From UKL13-3 sp040387195 (GTDB lineage Bacteria > Bacteroidota > Bacteroidia > UKL13-3): 64,000 bases of DNA. Of the stretch, positions 19,197 to 27,480 are shown piece by piece (position 1 is the first letter of the stretch; each line of letters begins with the position of its first letter). The DNA lies in NCBI GenBank assembly GCA_040387195.1, contig JAZKEF010000017.1, positions 1-64,000 of the forward strand, given 5' to 3'. The position numbers and the translations under genes were made by a program. Below the pieces are notes generated by a model. That model saw nothing but the letters and a program-made list of their open reading frames with translations. It had not been told where the DNA came from and ran no database searches.

Positions 19197-20471
19197 ATGA
19201 AACGTAATATAGCAATTATCGGTTTAGGTTATGTTGGATTGCCACTTGCAATTGAGTTCGGAAAAAAGTATAAAGTGCTTGGTTTCGATATCAATGCCAA
19301 AAGGGTGGAAGGCCTTCAAAACGGTTTCGACAGCACACAGGAAGCTGATTTGGATGGAATGAAAACAGCCATGTCGTTTACCGGTGATAAAGGACTTGCT
19401 TTTTCAGGTGATGTTGCCGATTTACCAGCCTGCAATGTTTTTATCGTTACGGTTCCTACCCCTATTGATCAGTTCAAAGCTCCCGATTTAACTCCACTTA
19501 TTAAAGCATCAGAAATGCTGGGTAAGGTTCTTAAAAAAGGAGATATTGTTATTTATGAATCTACCGTATACCCGGGATGTACTGAAGAAGATTGCGTACC
19601 GGTATTGGAAAAATTCTCAGGACTGAAGTTTAATGAAGACTTTTATTGCGGCTATTCCCCTGAACGGATTAATCCGGGAGATAAAATAAATACACTTACC
19701 AAAATTAAAAAAGTAACATCAGGCTCAACACCTGCAATAGCCGACATCGTTGATGAACTGTATGCATCAATCATTACTGCAGGAACCCATAAAGCATCCA
19801 GCATGAAAGTAGCGGAAGCCAGTAAAGCCATTGAAAATGCCCAACGTGATGTGAATATCTCATTTGTGAATGAACTCTCACTCATTTTTGACCGCATCGG
19901 AATTGATACGCATGATGTATTGGAAGCTGCCGGAACAAAATGGAATTTCCTGAAATACAAACCAGGACTGGTTGGAGGACATTGTATCGGTGTTGATCCT
20001 TACTATCTGGCTCACAAAGCAGAATCATTAGGATATCACCCGCAGGTAATTCTTTCCGGACGAAGGGTTAATGACAATATGGGAATGTTTGTTGCCAACA
20101 AAGTGGTTAAGCTGATGATAGCCAAAGGCGGATCTATTAAAGGTGCCAATGTGTTGATTTTGGGCGTAACTTTTAAAGAGAATTGCCCTGATGTGCGCAA
20201 TACCAAAGTCGTGGATATCTACAATGAGCTTAAACAGTTTCAGATTAATGTTGATGTATACGATCCATGGGCTGATGCGGGTGAAGTGAAACATGAATAC
20301 AATATTGACTTATTGCCCCAGTTAGATGCAAAATCATATAATGCAGTGATCGTTGCTGTAGCTCACAATGAATTTTTAACACTGGATTATAAAGCCTTTA
20401 AAGCTAATAATGCCGTTATTTTTGATACCAAAGCATGCATCGACAGAACACTTGTTGATGGTCGCTTGTAA
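19197..20471 (+). CDS. UDP-N-acetyl-hexosamine 6-dehydrogenase (TviB/WbpA/WbpO type)
   Basis: A 424-residue nucleotide-sugar dehydrogenase that oxidises C6 of a UDP-HexNAc to a uronic acid with two NAD+. The N-terminal Rossmann motif GLGYVGLP is at 9-16; the middle has VTVPTPID and ESTVYPGCTEE; the catalytic Cys263 lies in GGHCIGVDPYYL. These segments fit the TviB/WbpO group rather than UDP-glucose dehydrogenase. It follows the Wzz gene after 153 bases and precedes the WbpE-, WbpD- and WbpB-like genes, so its product is probably UDP-GlcNAcA for that pathway. Confidence 0.9.
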   Translation: MKRNIAIIGLGYVGLPLAIEFGKKYKVLGFDINAKRVEGLQNGFDSTQEADLDGMKTAMSFTGDKGLAFSGDVADLPACNVFIVTVPTPIDQFKAPDLTPLIKASEMLGKVLKKGDIVIYESTVYPGCTEEDCVPVLEKFSGLKFNEDFYCGYSPERINPGDKINTLTKIKKVTSGSTPAIADIVDELYASIITAGTHKASSMKVAEASKAIENAQRDVNISFVNELSLIFDRIGIDTHDVLEAAGTKWNFLKYKPGLVGGHCIGVDPYYLAHKAESLGYHPQVILSGRRVNDNMGMFVANKVVKLMIAKGGSIKGANVLILGVTFKENCPDVRNTKVVDIYNELKQFQINVDVYDPWADAGEVKHEYNIDLLPQLDAKSYNAVIVAVAHNEFLTLDYKAFKANNAVIFDTKACIDRTLVDGRL

Positions 20472-20488
20472 AATATTTTTATTAACCT

Positions 20489-21616
20489 ATGAATAAAATA
20501 GAAATGGTTGACCTTAAAGGTCAGTACAAGAGAATTAAACAAGAAGTAGATACCGCACTCATAGCATGTGTTGAGTCTGCCGAGTTTATCAATGGGAAAC
20601 TGGTGCAGGATTTTGCAGGAAAGTTGGGTGCATACACCGGAGCTAAACATGTAATTCCTTGTGCCAATGGAACGGATGCTTTGCAAATAGCAATGATGGC
20701 GCTTGATTTAAAGCCGGGAGATGAAGTGATTGTACCCGCATTTACCTACGTAGCTACTGCCGAAGTAATTGCCCTGTTGGGTTTAACTCCGGTATGGGTA
20801 GAGGTTAATCCCGATACGTTTAATATTGACTATGATAAACTCGAAGCAGCCATCACCGCCCGTACCAAAGCCATTGTACCTGTACATTTATATGGCCAAT
20901 GTGCCGATATGGAGCGTATCATGACCATTGCTGCCAAACACAATATTTATGTAATTGAAGATACCGCACAGGCTATTGGTGCTGAATATACCTTTTCAGA
21001 CGGTAGCCGTAAAATGGCCGGAACAATCGGAACAATTGGGTGTACCTCATTTTTTCCATCCAAAAATTTGGGATGTTATGGCGATGGTGGGGCAATGTTT
21101 ACCAATGACGACCGGTTGGGTAAATACATCAAAATGATAGCCAACCATGGTCAGGAAAAAAAATACCACCACGATACCATTGGTGTGAATTCGCGATTGG
21201 ATACGGTGCAAGCGGCTGTTCTGGATGTAAAACTGAAATACCTCGACCAATACAGCGGAGCACGTTCGGCAGCTGCAGCCATTTATGATGAGTTGCTTGC
21301 CGGAGTTAGCCAAATCCAGGTACCCACCCGCTCACCACAATCTACCCATGTGTTTCATCAATATACATTAAAAGTATTGGGTGGAAAACGAGATGAGTTG
21401 AAAAAATACCTCGAATCAAAAGGGATTCCAACCATGATTTATTATCCGATCCCAATGCATTTGCAAAAAGCCTATTATTCGGATGCCTGCCCTAAGGGAT
21501 CATTCCCGATAGCCGAATCTTTAACAGAAAATGTGTTGTCGTTGCCCATGCATACCGAATTGAGCAGAGAAACACAGGAATATATTGTAAACGAAATCAA
21601 AACATTTTATAACTAA
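20489..21616 (+). CDS. wbpE: DegT/DnrJ/EryC1 sugar aminotransferase, WbpE-like
   Basis: A 375-residue PLP aminotransferase. The internal-aldimine lysine is Lys192 in FFPSKNLGCYGDGGA; PCANGTDALQIA and YGQCADM are further family marks and match WbpE closely. WbpE adds the 3-amino group to UDP-3-keto-GlcNAcA using glutamate. It is 17 bases after the dehydrogenase and 3 bases before the N-acetyltransferase. The WbpB partner that makes its substrate is two genes downstream, so the pathway set is complete. Confidence 0.9.
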   Translation: MNKIEMVDLKGQYKRIKQEVDTALIACVESAEFINGKLVQDFAGKLGAYTGAKHVIPCANGTDALQIAMMALDLKPGDEVIVPAFTYVATAEVIALLGLTPVWVEVNPDTFNIDYDKLEAAITARTKAIVPVHLYGQCADMERIMTIAAKHNIYVIEDTAQAIGAEYTFSDGSRKMAGTIGTIGCTSFFPSKNLGCYGDGGAMFTNDDRLGKYIKMIANHGQEKKYHHDTIGVNSRLDTVQAAVLDVKLKYLDQYSGARSAAAAIYDELLAGVSQIQVPTRSPQSTHVFHQYTLKVLGGKRDELKKYLESKGIPTMIYYPIPMHLQKAYYSDACPKGSFPIAESLTENVLSLPMHTELSRETQEYIVNEIKTFYN

Positions 21617-21619
21617 AAG

Positions 21620-22207
21620 ATGGATAAGGCAGAACAGCAATATTTTGCACACGAAACAGCCATCGTAGATGAAGGTTGTGTAATCGGTCCGGGAACAAAA
21701 ATCTGGCACTTCTCGCACATTATGTCTAACTGTACATTGGGCAACAATTGCAATATCGGACAGAATGTGGTGGTATCACCGGAAGTTGTGCTTGGTGATA
21801 ACGTAAAAGTGCAAAACAATGTTTCCATTTATACCGGTGTTACCTGCGAATCAGATGTGTTTTTAGGGCCATCAATGGTATTTACAAATGTGATTAATCC
21901 GCGAAGTGCGGTCAACAGAAGAGGGCAGTACTCCAAAACAAACGTAGGCCAGGGAGCAAGTATAGGAGCTAATGCAACGATTGTTTGCGGCCATAATATC
22001 GGCAAATTCGCTTTTATTGGCGCAGGAGCAGTAGTAACCAAGGAAATACCTGATTATGCTTTGGTAGTGGGTAATCCTGCTAAACAAATTGGCTGGATGA
22101 GTGAGTACGGACAAAAGCTAGCGTTTAATAAAGAAGGGATTGCAGTATGCTCGGAAAGTGGCCAGGAGTATCAATTAGAACAAAATAAGGTAGTAAGAAT
22201 TAAATAA
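21620..22207 (+). CDS. wbpD: Left-handed beta-helix N-acetyltransferase, WbpD-like
   Basis: A 195-residue hexapeptide-repeat acyltransferase. The repeats run from near residue 8 to 150, with WHFSHIM, QNVVVSPEVV, VFLGPSMVFTNV and NPRS as in WbpD. WbpD acetylates the 3-amino group to give UDP-2,3-diacetamido-2,3-dideoxy-glucuronate. The C-terminal GNPAKQIGWMSEYGQ is also conserved in that family. Its stop overlaps the next start as TAATG. Confidence 0.9.
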   Translation: MDKAEQQYFAHETAIVDEGCVIGPGTKIWHFSHIMSNCTLGNNCNIGQNVVVSPEVVLGDNVKVQNNVSIYTGVTCESDVFLGPSMVFTNVINPRSAVNRRGQYSKTNVGQGASIGANATIVCGHNIGKFAFIGAGAVVTKEIPDYALVVGNPAKQIGWMSEYGQKLAFNKEGIAVCSESGQEYQLEQNKVVRIK

Positions 22208-23261
22208 TGAAGGATAAAAACTCAAAAATAAAGTTTGCCGTAATTGGTTGTGGACATATCGGTAAGCGCCATGCAGAGATGATTTCTCGCAACGAAGAGT
22301 CGGAATTGGTTGCACTTATTGATGTTAAGCCCAAGGGTCAATTAAATATCGACCAATACAATGTACCGTTTTTTCAAACCATCGAAGAGTGTCTGGCAGC
22401 AGGTATTGAAATAGATGTAGTAAACATAGCATCACCAAATGGTTTTCATGCCGAGCAGGCATTGAAATGTTTGGAGGCTAAAACGCATATTGTGGTTGAA
22501 AAACCAATGGCACTTTCCAAACAAGATGCCGAGAAAGTAATTTTTAAAGCACTCCATGTTCACAAGCAGGTATTTGCGGTTATGCAAAACAGGTATTCTC
22601 CTCCTTCGGTATGGATTAAGGATCTTATTGAGTCGGGAAAACTGGGCAAAGTTTTTATGGTGCAGCTCAATTGTTACTGGAACAGAGATGACCGGTATTA
22701 CAAAAAAGAGAGCTGGCACGGAAAAAAAGAGTTGGATGGTGGAACATTGTTTACACAGTTTTCGCACTTCATTGATATCATGTACTGGTTGTTTGGCGAC
22801 ATCCAGAATATTCAGGCCAAGTTTAACGATTTTAACCATGCTACTTTNNNNNNNNNNTCAACAATTTTAATCACGAGGGTCTTACTGAGTTTGAAGACAG
22901 CGGTTTTGTGAGTTTTGATTTTGTAAACGGAGGAATGGGATCACTCAATTATTCAACTTCGGTTTGGAATCAAAACCTGGAAAGCAGTATGACCATCATT
23001 GCCGAAAATGGCAGTGTAAAAATAGGTGGTCAATACATGAATGAAGTTGAATATTGCCATATTAAAGATTATGAAATGCCCCAGTTGGCACCAACCAATC
23101 CGGGTAATGATTATGGAGCGTATAAAGGTTCAGCAGCGAACCATCATTATGTAATAGAAAATGTTGTGGATGTATTAATGGGACGGGATCAGATTACCAC
23201 CAATGCACTGGAAGGGCTGAAAGTTGTAGATATCATTGAGCGGATTTATTCTGTAAAGTAG
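22207..23261 (+). CDS. wbpB: Gfo/Idh/MocA oxidoreductase, WbpB-like, broken by an assembly gap
   Basis: WbpB oxidises C3 of UDP-GlcNAcA to the 3-keto sugar. The N-terminal half has the Rossmann motif VIGCGHIGKRHAEM, NIASPNGFHAEQAL and VVEKPMAL; the C-terminal half has EFEDSGFVSFDFVNGGMG and GGQYMNEVEYCHI, all WbpB-like. The reading frame changes across ten Ns at 22848-22857: 5' codons start in one frame and 3' codons (from 22860) in another, so the true spacing differs from ten bases. I treat it as one gene split by an assembly artefact, not a pseudogene. It is translationally coupled to the acetyltransferase. Confidence 0.85.
22848..22857. other. Assembly gap of ten Ns
   Basis: Ten unknown bases inside the WbpB-like gene. 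The coding sequence resumes in another frame, and the sequence on the two sides is similar (FNDFNHAT before, NNFNHEGLTEFED after), so this may be two overlapping contig ends joined as if there were a gap. Confidence 0.95.
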
Positions 23262-23282
23262 ATCAGAAGGTCTGAAACTTGA

Positions 23283-24551
23283 ATGATTGCCAGAGCAAAA
23301 GCCTTATTAAATACAAAATCGGAATTTCGTAAGAATATCTTTGTACTTCTCACGGGTACAGGTATTGCCCAAGCTATTCCCATTTTGATTAGTCCGATTT
23401 TAACTCGGATTTATTCACCTGGTGATTTTGGTATTTTTGGTTTATATAGCGCATGCGCAGCTATCCTGTCTGTTTTTGCAACAGGTAGATACGACCTTTC
23501 CATAATTGAACCAAAAAAAGATACAGATGCAAGATTACTGATGTTACTGTCTTTGTACATAAGCGTTTTCTTTAGTTGCATGTTGTTTTTGATTGTTGTG
23601 TTGTTTAATGGCCCGATTACAAATGTTCTGGGTGATCCAAGAATTAGTATTTGGTTGTATTCATTGCCCTTAACCGTTTTTGCGGTGTCATGTTTTTCCG
23701 TTTTTTCTTATTGGATGAATAGGAAAAAGATGTACAAGGAAATGAGTATGAACAGGGTGGTTTCGAGTGTTTCCATATCGTCCTTTTCATTAGGTCTGGG
23801 TTTTATCAAAGCGATATCAGGTGGACTGATAGTTGGGTATATTCTGGGGCAGTTTTTTACAGTTTTGCTATTAAGAAACAGGTTGCTTAAAACAGATTAT
23901 AAACTAAAATGGAAACGATCACTTGTAATAATGAAACAATATATTCATTATCCTAAGTATCTTATACCGGCAACCTTGGCAGGTGAAATAGCTATCAATT
24001 TACCGATAGTACTTGTGACCGGGTACTTCAACGCTGTTATCACAGGATTCTTTTCGTTTGCAAATAAAGTGACTGCATTGCCAATATCATTCATTGGGAA
24101 TGCTATTGGTGAGGTTTACAGACAAAAGGCAGCGGAAGAATATGCAAATAACGGCAATTGCAAGGCGTTATTCCTTAAAACGGTTAGGCAGTTAGCGCTT
24201 CTGGGAATTCTTCCATTTACAGTTTTGTTCTTTTTTGGAGAGATATTATTCTCCTTCGTTTTTGGTCCTGATTGGATAATAGCGGGGCAGATTGCCAAAT
24301 ACTTATCCTTTTTAATCTATTTCCAATTGGTTTCGACCCCCCTGGCCTTAACTATCACGTTTAATAAAAGCCAAAAGTACGACATGATGCTTCAATTTTT
24401 CAGAGGTACGTTTTCAATTTTATCAATGTATTTAGGTTATAGATATAACGATTATATGTTGTCGATTAAGTTATATTCTTTGACGTTTTCATTGTATTAT
24501 ATTACCCATTCATTCTTGCAATATAGGGCTGCAAGAGGAGTATCTGTCTGA
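23283..24551 (+). CDS. wzx: Wzx-like oligosaccharide flippase
   Basis: A 422-residue polytopic inner-membrane protein with about 12 hydrophobic segments. The opening (GTGIAQAIPILISPILTRIYSPGDFGIFGLY) fits the polysaccharide-transporter (PST) family, whose members flip undecaprenyl-linked repeat units to the periplasm. It stands in the middle of the sugar-nucleotide genes, as Wzx usually does. No other flippase is present. Confidence 0.9.
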   Translation: MIARAKALLNTKSEFRKNIFVLLTGTGIAQAIPILISPILTRIYSPGDFGIFGLYSACAAILSVFATGRYDLSIIEPKKDTDARLLMLLSLYISVFFSCMLFLIVVLFNGPITNVLGDPRISIWLYSLPLTVFAVSCFSVFSYWMNRKKMYKEMSMNRVVSSVSISSFSLGLGFIKAISGGLIVGYILGQFFTVLLLRNRLLKTDYKLKWKRSLVIMKQYIHYPKYLIPATLAGEIAINLPIVLVTGYFNAVITGFFSFANKVTALPISFIGNAIGEVYRQKAAEEYANNGNCKALFLKTVRQLALLGILPFTVLFFFGEILFSFVFGPDWIIAGQIAKYLSFLIYFQLVSTPLALTITFNKSQKYDMMLQFFRGTFSILSMYLGYRYNDYMLSIKLYSLTFSLYYITHSFLQYRAARGVSV

Positions 24552-24559
24552 CCGGATTT

Positions 24560-25438
24560 ATGACTAAACCAACAAAGGAATCTATTTTACAAGACCTTCG
24601 AGCGATAGGGATAAACAAAGGTGATTTAATTTTTGTTACCGCTGATCTACAGAAAACATTGTATTTCAACACGAGTAAGTCACAAACCTTATCCGACTGG
24701 CTCGATATTTTTAAGGAGTTGTTGGGAGAAGAGGGTTCTTTAATCGTTTCATCCTACACTAAAACGTTTTTCAGGTTCAGAAAAAATAAAGATATAATAT
24801 TCAGCAGGAATGCAATTTCAAATTCCGGAGCACTGGCCAATGTATTAATAAAGCAAGAGTCATCTGTAAGAAGCACCCATCCCACAAATTCATATATCGG
24901 CTTTGGTAAAAGGGCTAAGGAGATACTTGATAACCATACCCCGGAATCGTTTTCGTATACTACTTTTGGAGACATTATCAATGGTAACGGGAAGTTTCTG
25001 ATGCTGGGTACCGTTGATGAAAATAATGCACCACAGGTAGTGCACTATGCCCAGGAGGTATTAGGTTATACCTTTCACTCTCCATACAAAGGATTGTTTC
25101 AAACGTATTACCATGAGCCTAATGGAGCGTTAAGTTTATATACGAGAAAGGACTTTGGCGGATGTTCTCGTGGTGGGCGTCATTTATATGGATATTTATT
25201 AGCAGAAAATGCAATCAATATTCAAAATGTGGGAGCGGCAACCAGTGCATTAATGCATGGGGAAACAGCTTATAATATTATTAAGAGTACATTAATGAAG
25301 AAGAAAAACTTAATGCAATGTGATGATGTTTCATGCATAGATTGTTATGGAAGTCTTTTTTATAATGGTGTAGGGGTTGTCCCATTTTATATTAAAAATT
25401 TTATTTCTATATTGCGTAAGAGTCTATTAAATAAATAA
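24560..25438 (+). CDS. AAC(3)-family N-acyltransferase
   Basis: A 292-residue member of the aminoglycoside 3-N-acetyltransferase fold. Visible marks are GDLIFVTADLQ at the N-terminus, LGEEGSLIVSSYT, HPTNSYIGFGKRA and GKFLMLGTVDENN. In surface-polysaccharide loci such proteins modify amino sugars, not drugs. It is followed after 3 bases by a KAS III gene, then an acyl carrier protein and an SDR, so it may transfer an acyl group made by that set. The donor (acetyl-CoA or acyl-ACP) is not visible. Antibiotic resistance is unlikely given the context. Confidence 0.8.
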   Translation: MTKPTKESILQDLRAIGINKGDLIFVTADLQKTLYFNTSKSQTLSDWLDIFKELLGEEGSLIVSSYTKTFFRFRKNKDIIFSRNAISNSGALANVLIKQESSVRSTHPTNSYIGFGKRAKEILDNHTPESFSYTTFGDIINGNGKFLMLGTVDENNAPQVVHYAQEVLGYTFHSPYKGLFQTYYHEPNGALSLYTRKDFGGCSRGGRHLYGYLLAENAINIQNVGAATSALMHGETAYNIIKSTLMKKKNLMQCDDVSCIDCYGSLFYNGVGVVPFYIKNFISILRKSLLNK

Positions 25439-25441
25439 CAT

Positions 25442-26440
25442 ATGGGTGCTAAAATAAATGCGATTGAATATTTTTTCCCCGAAAAGTTAGTTACAAACGA
25501 TGATTTAAAACTTGAATTCCCCGATCATGATTTTTCTAAATTTGAACAAAAGATCGGGATAAGAAATCGATACATAGCCGGTGATTCTGAAACAGCTCTG
25601 GATTTAGCAGTAAAATCATGTGAAAAACTATTCAAGGAACATGATAAGTCTGAGATAGACTATGTTTTATATTGTACACAAAGCCCGGAGTATTTCCTGC
25701 CTACAACAGCATGTATTCTTCAACATAAATTGGGTTTACGGAAGAATATTGGAGCTTTTGACTTTAACCTCGGATGTTCAGGGTATACCTATGGAGTAAG
25801 TCTGGCCAAATCATTGATTAACTCAAATCAAGCTAAACACGTCTTGCTGGTAACAGCAGAAACGTATTCGAAATATCTGCATCCGAAGGATAAATCAAAC
25901 CGAGCTATTTTCGGAGATGCTGCTTCTTCAACCATTATTTCGTATTCGGAGGAAGAAAATATTGGAAACTTCCTTTTCGGAACAGATGGATCCGGATTCG
26001 ATAAATTGATTGTGCGAAATGGTGCGGCTCGTTATGACTTTAATCCTGCAGAAGAAGAGTTGGTATACGGATCAGATAATGTATATTCCAATAATCACCT
26101 TTATATGAATGGTCCGGAAATATTCAATTTTACAAATCAGGTAATTCCCGGTTTTACAAATGAAATTCTAACTGCTAATAACTTAGAAAAGGGTGATATT
26201 GATCAATTTATTTTTCACCAAGCAAATGCCTTTATGTTAAATACCATCCGGAAAACTGCCGGTATTGAGGCAAGTAAATTTTTTATTGATTTAATGGATG
26301 GTGGAAATACAGTATCATGCACCATTCCTATTGCACTAAAAAAATATTTAGATAAAAGAGCATCCACACATAAAGAAAAAATAGTTATTGTGGGCTTCGG
26401 AGTTGGATTGTCATGGTCGGGTGGACTATTGGAATTATAA
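25442..26440 (+). CDS. Ketoacyl-ACP synthase III (FabH-like) of the polysaccharide locus
   Basis: A 332-residue thiolase-fold enzyme with the full KAS III triad: Cys112 in NLGCSGYTYG, His259 in FIFHQANAF and Asn289 in GGNTVSC. The family condenses acetyl-CoA or another short acyl-CoA with malonyl-ACP to give a 3-ketoacyl-ACP. It lies between an acyltransferase and a dedicated acyl carrier protein, outside any fatty-acid operon, so it probably makes a short acyl group for a sugar. It starts 3 bases after its neighbour. Confidence 0.9.
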   Translation: MGAKINAIEYFFPEKLVTNDDLKLEFPDHDFSKFEQKIGIRNRYIAGDSETALDLAVKSCEKLFKEHDKSEIDYVLYCTQSPEYFLPTTACILQHKLGLRKNIGAFDFNLGCSGYTYGVSLAKSLINSNQAKHVLLVTAETYSKYLHPKDKSNRAIFGDAASSTIISYSEEENIGNFLFGTDGSGFDKLIVRNGAARYDFNPAEEELVYGSDNVYSNNHLYMNGPEIFNFTNQVIPGFTNEILTANNLEKGDIDQFIFHQANAFMLNTIRKTAGIEASKFFIDLMDGGNTVSCTIPIALKKYLDKRASTHKEKIVIVGFGVGLSWSGGLLEL

Positions 26441-26455
26441 TTTATACAAAGTGAT

Positions 26456-26695
26456 ATGAACAAGCAAGAATTTATTTCAAAATTGAAGGAACAGTTGGAG
26501 TTAGAATCTGAAATTGACATGGATACCAACTTAAAAGAGTTAGATGAATGGGATTCAATGAACGCCATGATTCTAATTGGTTTTGTGTCTGATACATTCG
26601 GAACGGTATTAAAGGCCGATGATATTAAGGAAATGACCACCGTAGAATCTTTAATTGCAAAAATTGGCGAAGAAAAAATAACTGCTGCCAGTTAA
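26456..26695 (+). CDS. Acyl carrier protein
   Basis: A 79-residue acidic helical protein of normal ACP length. Ser34 in EWDSMNAM is the expected 4'-phosphopantetheine site; DSM replaces the common DSL. It is placed 15 bases after KAS III and 37 before the SDR. Its role is to hold the 3-ketoacyl chain for reduction and transfer. Confidence 0.9.
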   Translation: MNKQEFISKLKEQLELESEIDMDTNLKELDEWDSMNAMILIGFVSDTFGTVLKADDIKEMTTVESLIAKIGEEKITAAS

Positions 26696-26732
26696 GTAGG
26701 GTATAGATAAAAAAGGTTCTTCGAATTAATCC

Positions 26733-27470
26733 ATGAAAAAAAAAATACTCATAACCGGAGCAACTTCCGGAATAGGGCTAGCCACCGTTGAAAGGATGCT
26801 ACAATCTGCCAATAAGGTTTATGCTATTGGAAGAGATATGAAAAAAATCGAGCATTTGATCGAGAAATATGGAACAGAAAACCTTTTGTATATTCCATTT
26901 GATTTGACAAAGTTGCAGGAGTTGGAAGCTCTTTTTATACAAATTACGGAGGATGGAGTGAAGTTAGATAGTATGGTACATTGTGCCGGAATGGAGGAAA
27001 CAGTTCCTTTATCATTATACACTCCCGAAAAGGTTAAGAATATTTTTGATTTGAATGTATTCTCTTCAATAGAATTATTGAGAGTGTTTTCCAAGAAAAA
27101 ATATAGCAATGATAACTCTAGTGTCTTATTCTTTTCATCTGTAATGGGTATTTTGGGACAACCGGGTAAAGTAGGATATTGCTCTACCAAAGCTGCAATA
27201 TTAGGAGTTGTTAAATCATCAGCTCTTGAACTGGCTAAAAGAAAAATCAGGGTAAATGCAATATTACCCGGTATAGTGAATACCCCAATGACTCAAAAAT
27301 TGTTTAGTCAATTGAACGAAGCAAATGTGAATGCAATAATGAATATGCATCCACTTGGCATTGGTGAAGTGGAGGATGTTGTTCCAATGGTATCTTTTCT
27401 ATTGTCAGATGATTCACGATGGATTACCGGGCAAAGTATCGTAATTGATGGTGGGTACTCTATTCAATAA
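26733..27470 (+). CDS. SDR-family 3-oxoacyl-ACP reductase-like enzyme
   Basis: A 245-residue classical SDR. GATSGIG (9-15) binds NAD(P), SSVMG gives the active-site Ser, and Tyr149 and Lys153 form YCSTK; the end (SRWITGQSIVIDGGYS) is FabG-like. The likely reaction is reduction of 3-ketoacyl-ACP to 3-hydroxyacyl-ACP. The order AAC(3)-like, KAS III, ACP, SDR is what one expects of a short hydroxyacyl decoration unit, for example 3-hydroxybutyryl; the actual chain is not determined. Confidence 0.85.
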   Translation: MKKKILITGATSGIGLATVERMLQSANKVYAIGRDMKKIEHLIEKYGTENLLYIPFDLTKLQELEALFIQITEDGVKLDSMVHCAGMEETVPLSLYTPEKVKNIFDLNVFSSIELLRVFSKKKYSNDNSSVLFFSSVMGILGQPGKVGYCSTKAAILGVVKSSALELAKRKIRVNAILPGIVNTPMTQKLFSQLNEANVNAIMNMHPLGIGEVEDVVPMVSFLLSDDSRWITGQSIVIDGGYSIQ

Positions 27471-27480
27471 GCGCGACTAA

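Noticed and set aside
22207..23261. Frameshifted pseudogene
   Set aside because: The frame change coincides with ten Ns, and both halves match the WbpB family without other damage, so an assembly artefact is the better explanation.
24560..25438. Aminoglycoside resistance gene
   Set aside because: The fold is AAC(3), but it lies in a polysaccharide locus next to acyl-chain genes, and the family has many sugar-modifying members. There is no mobile element nearby.
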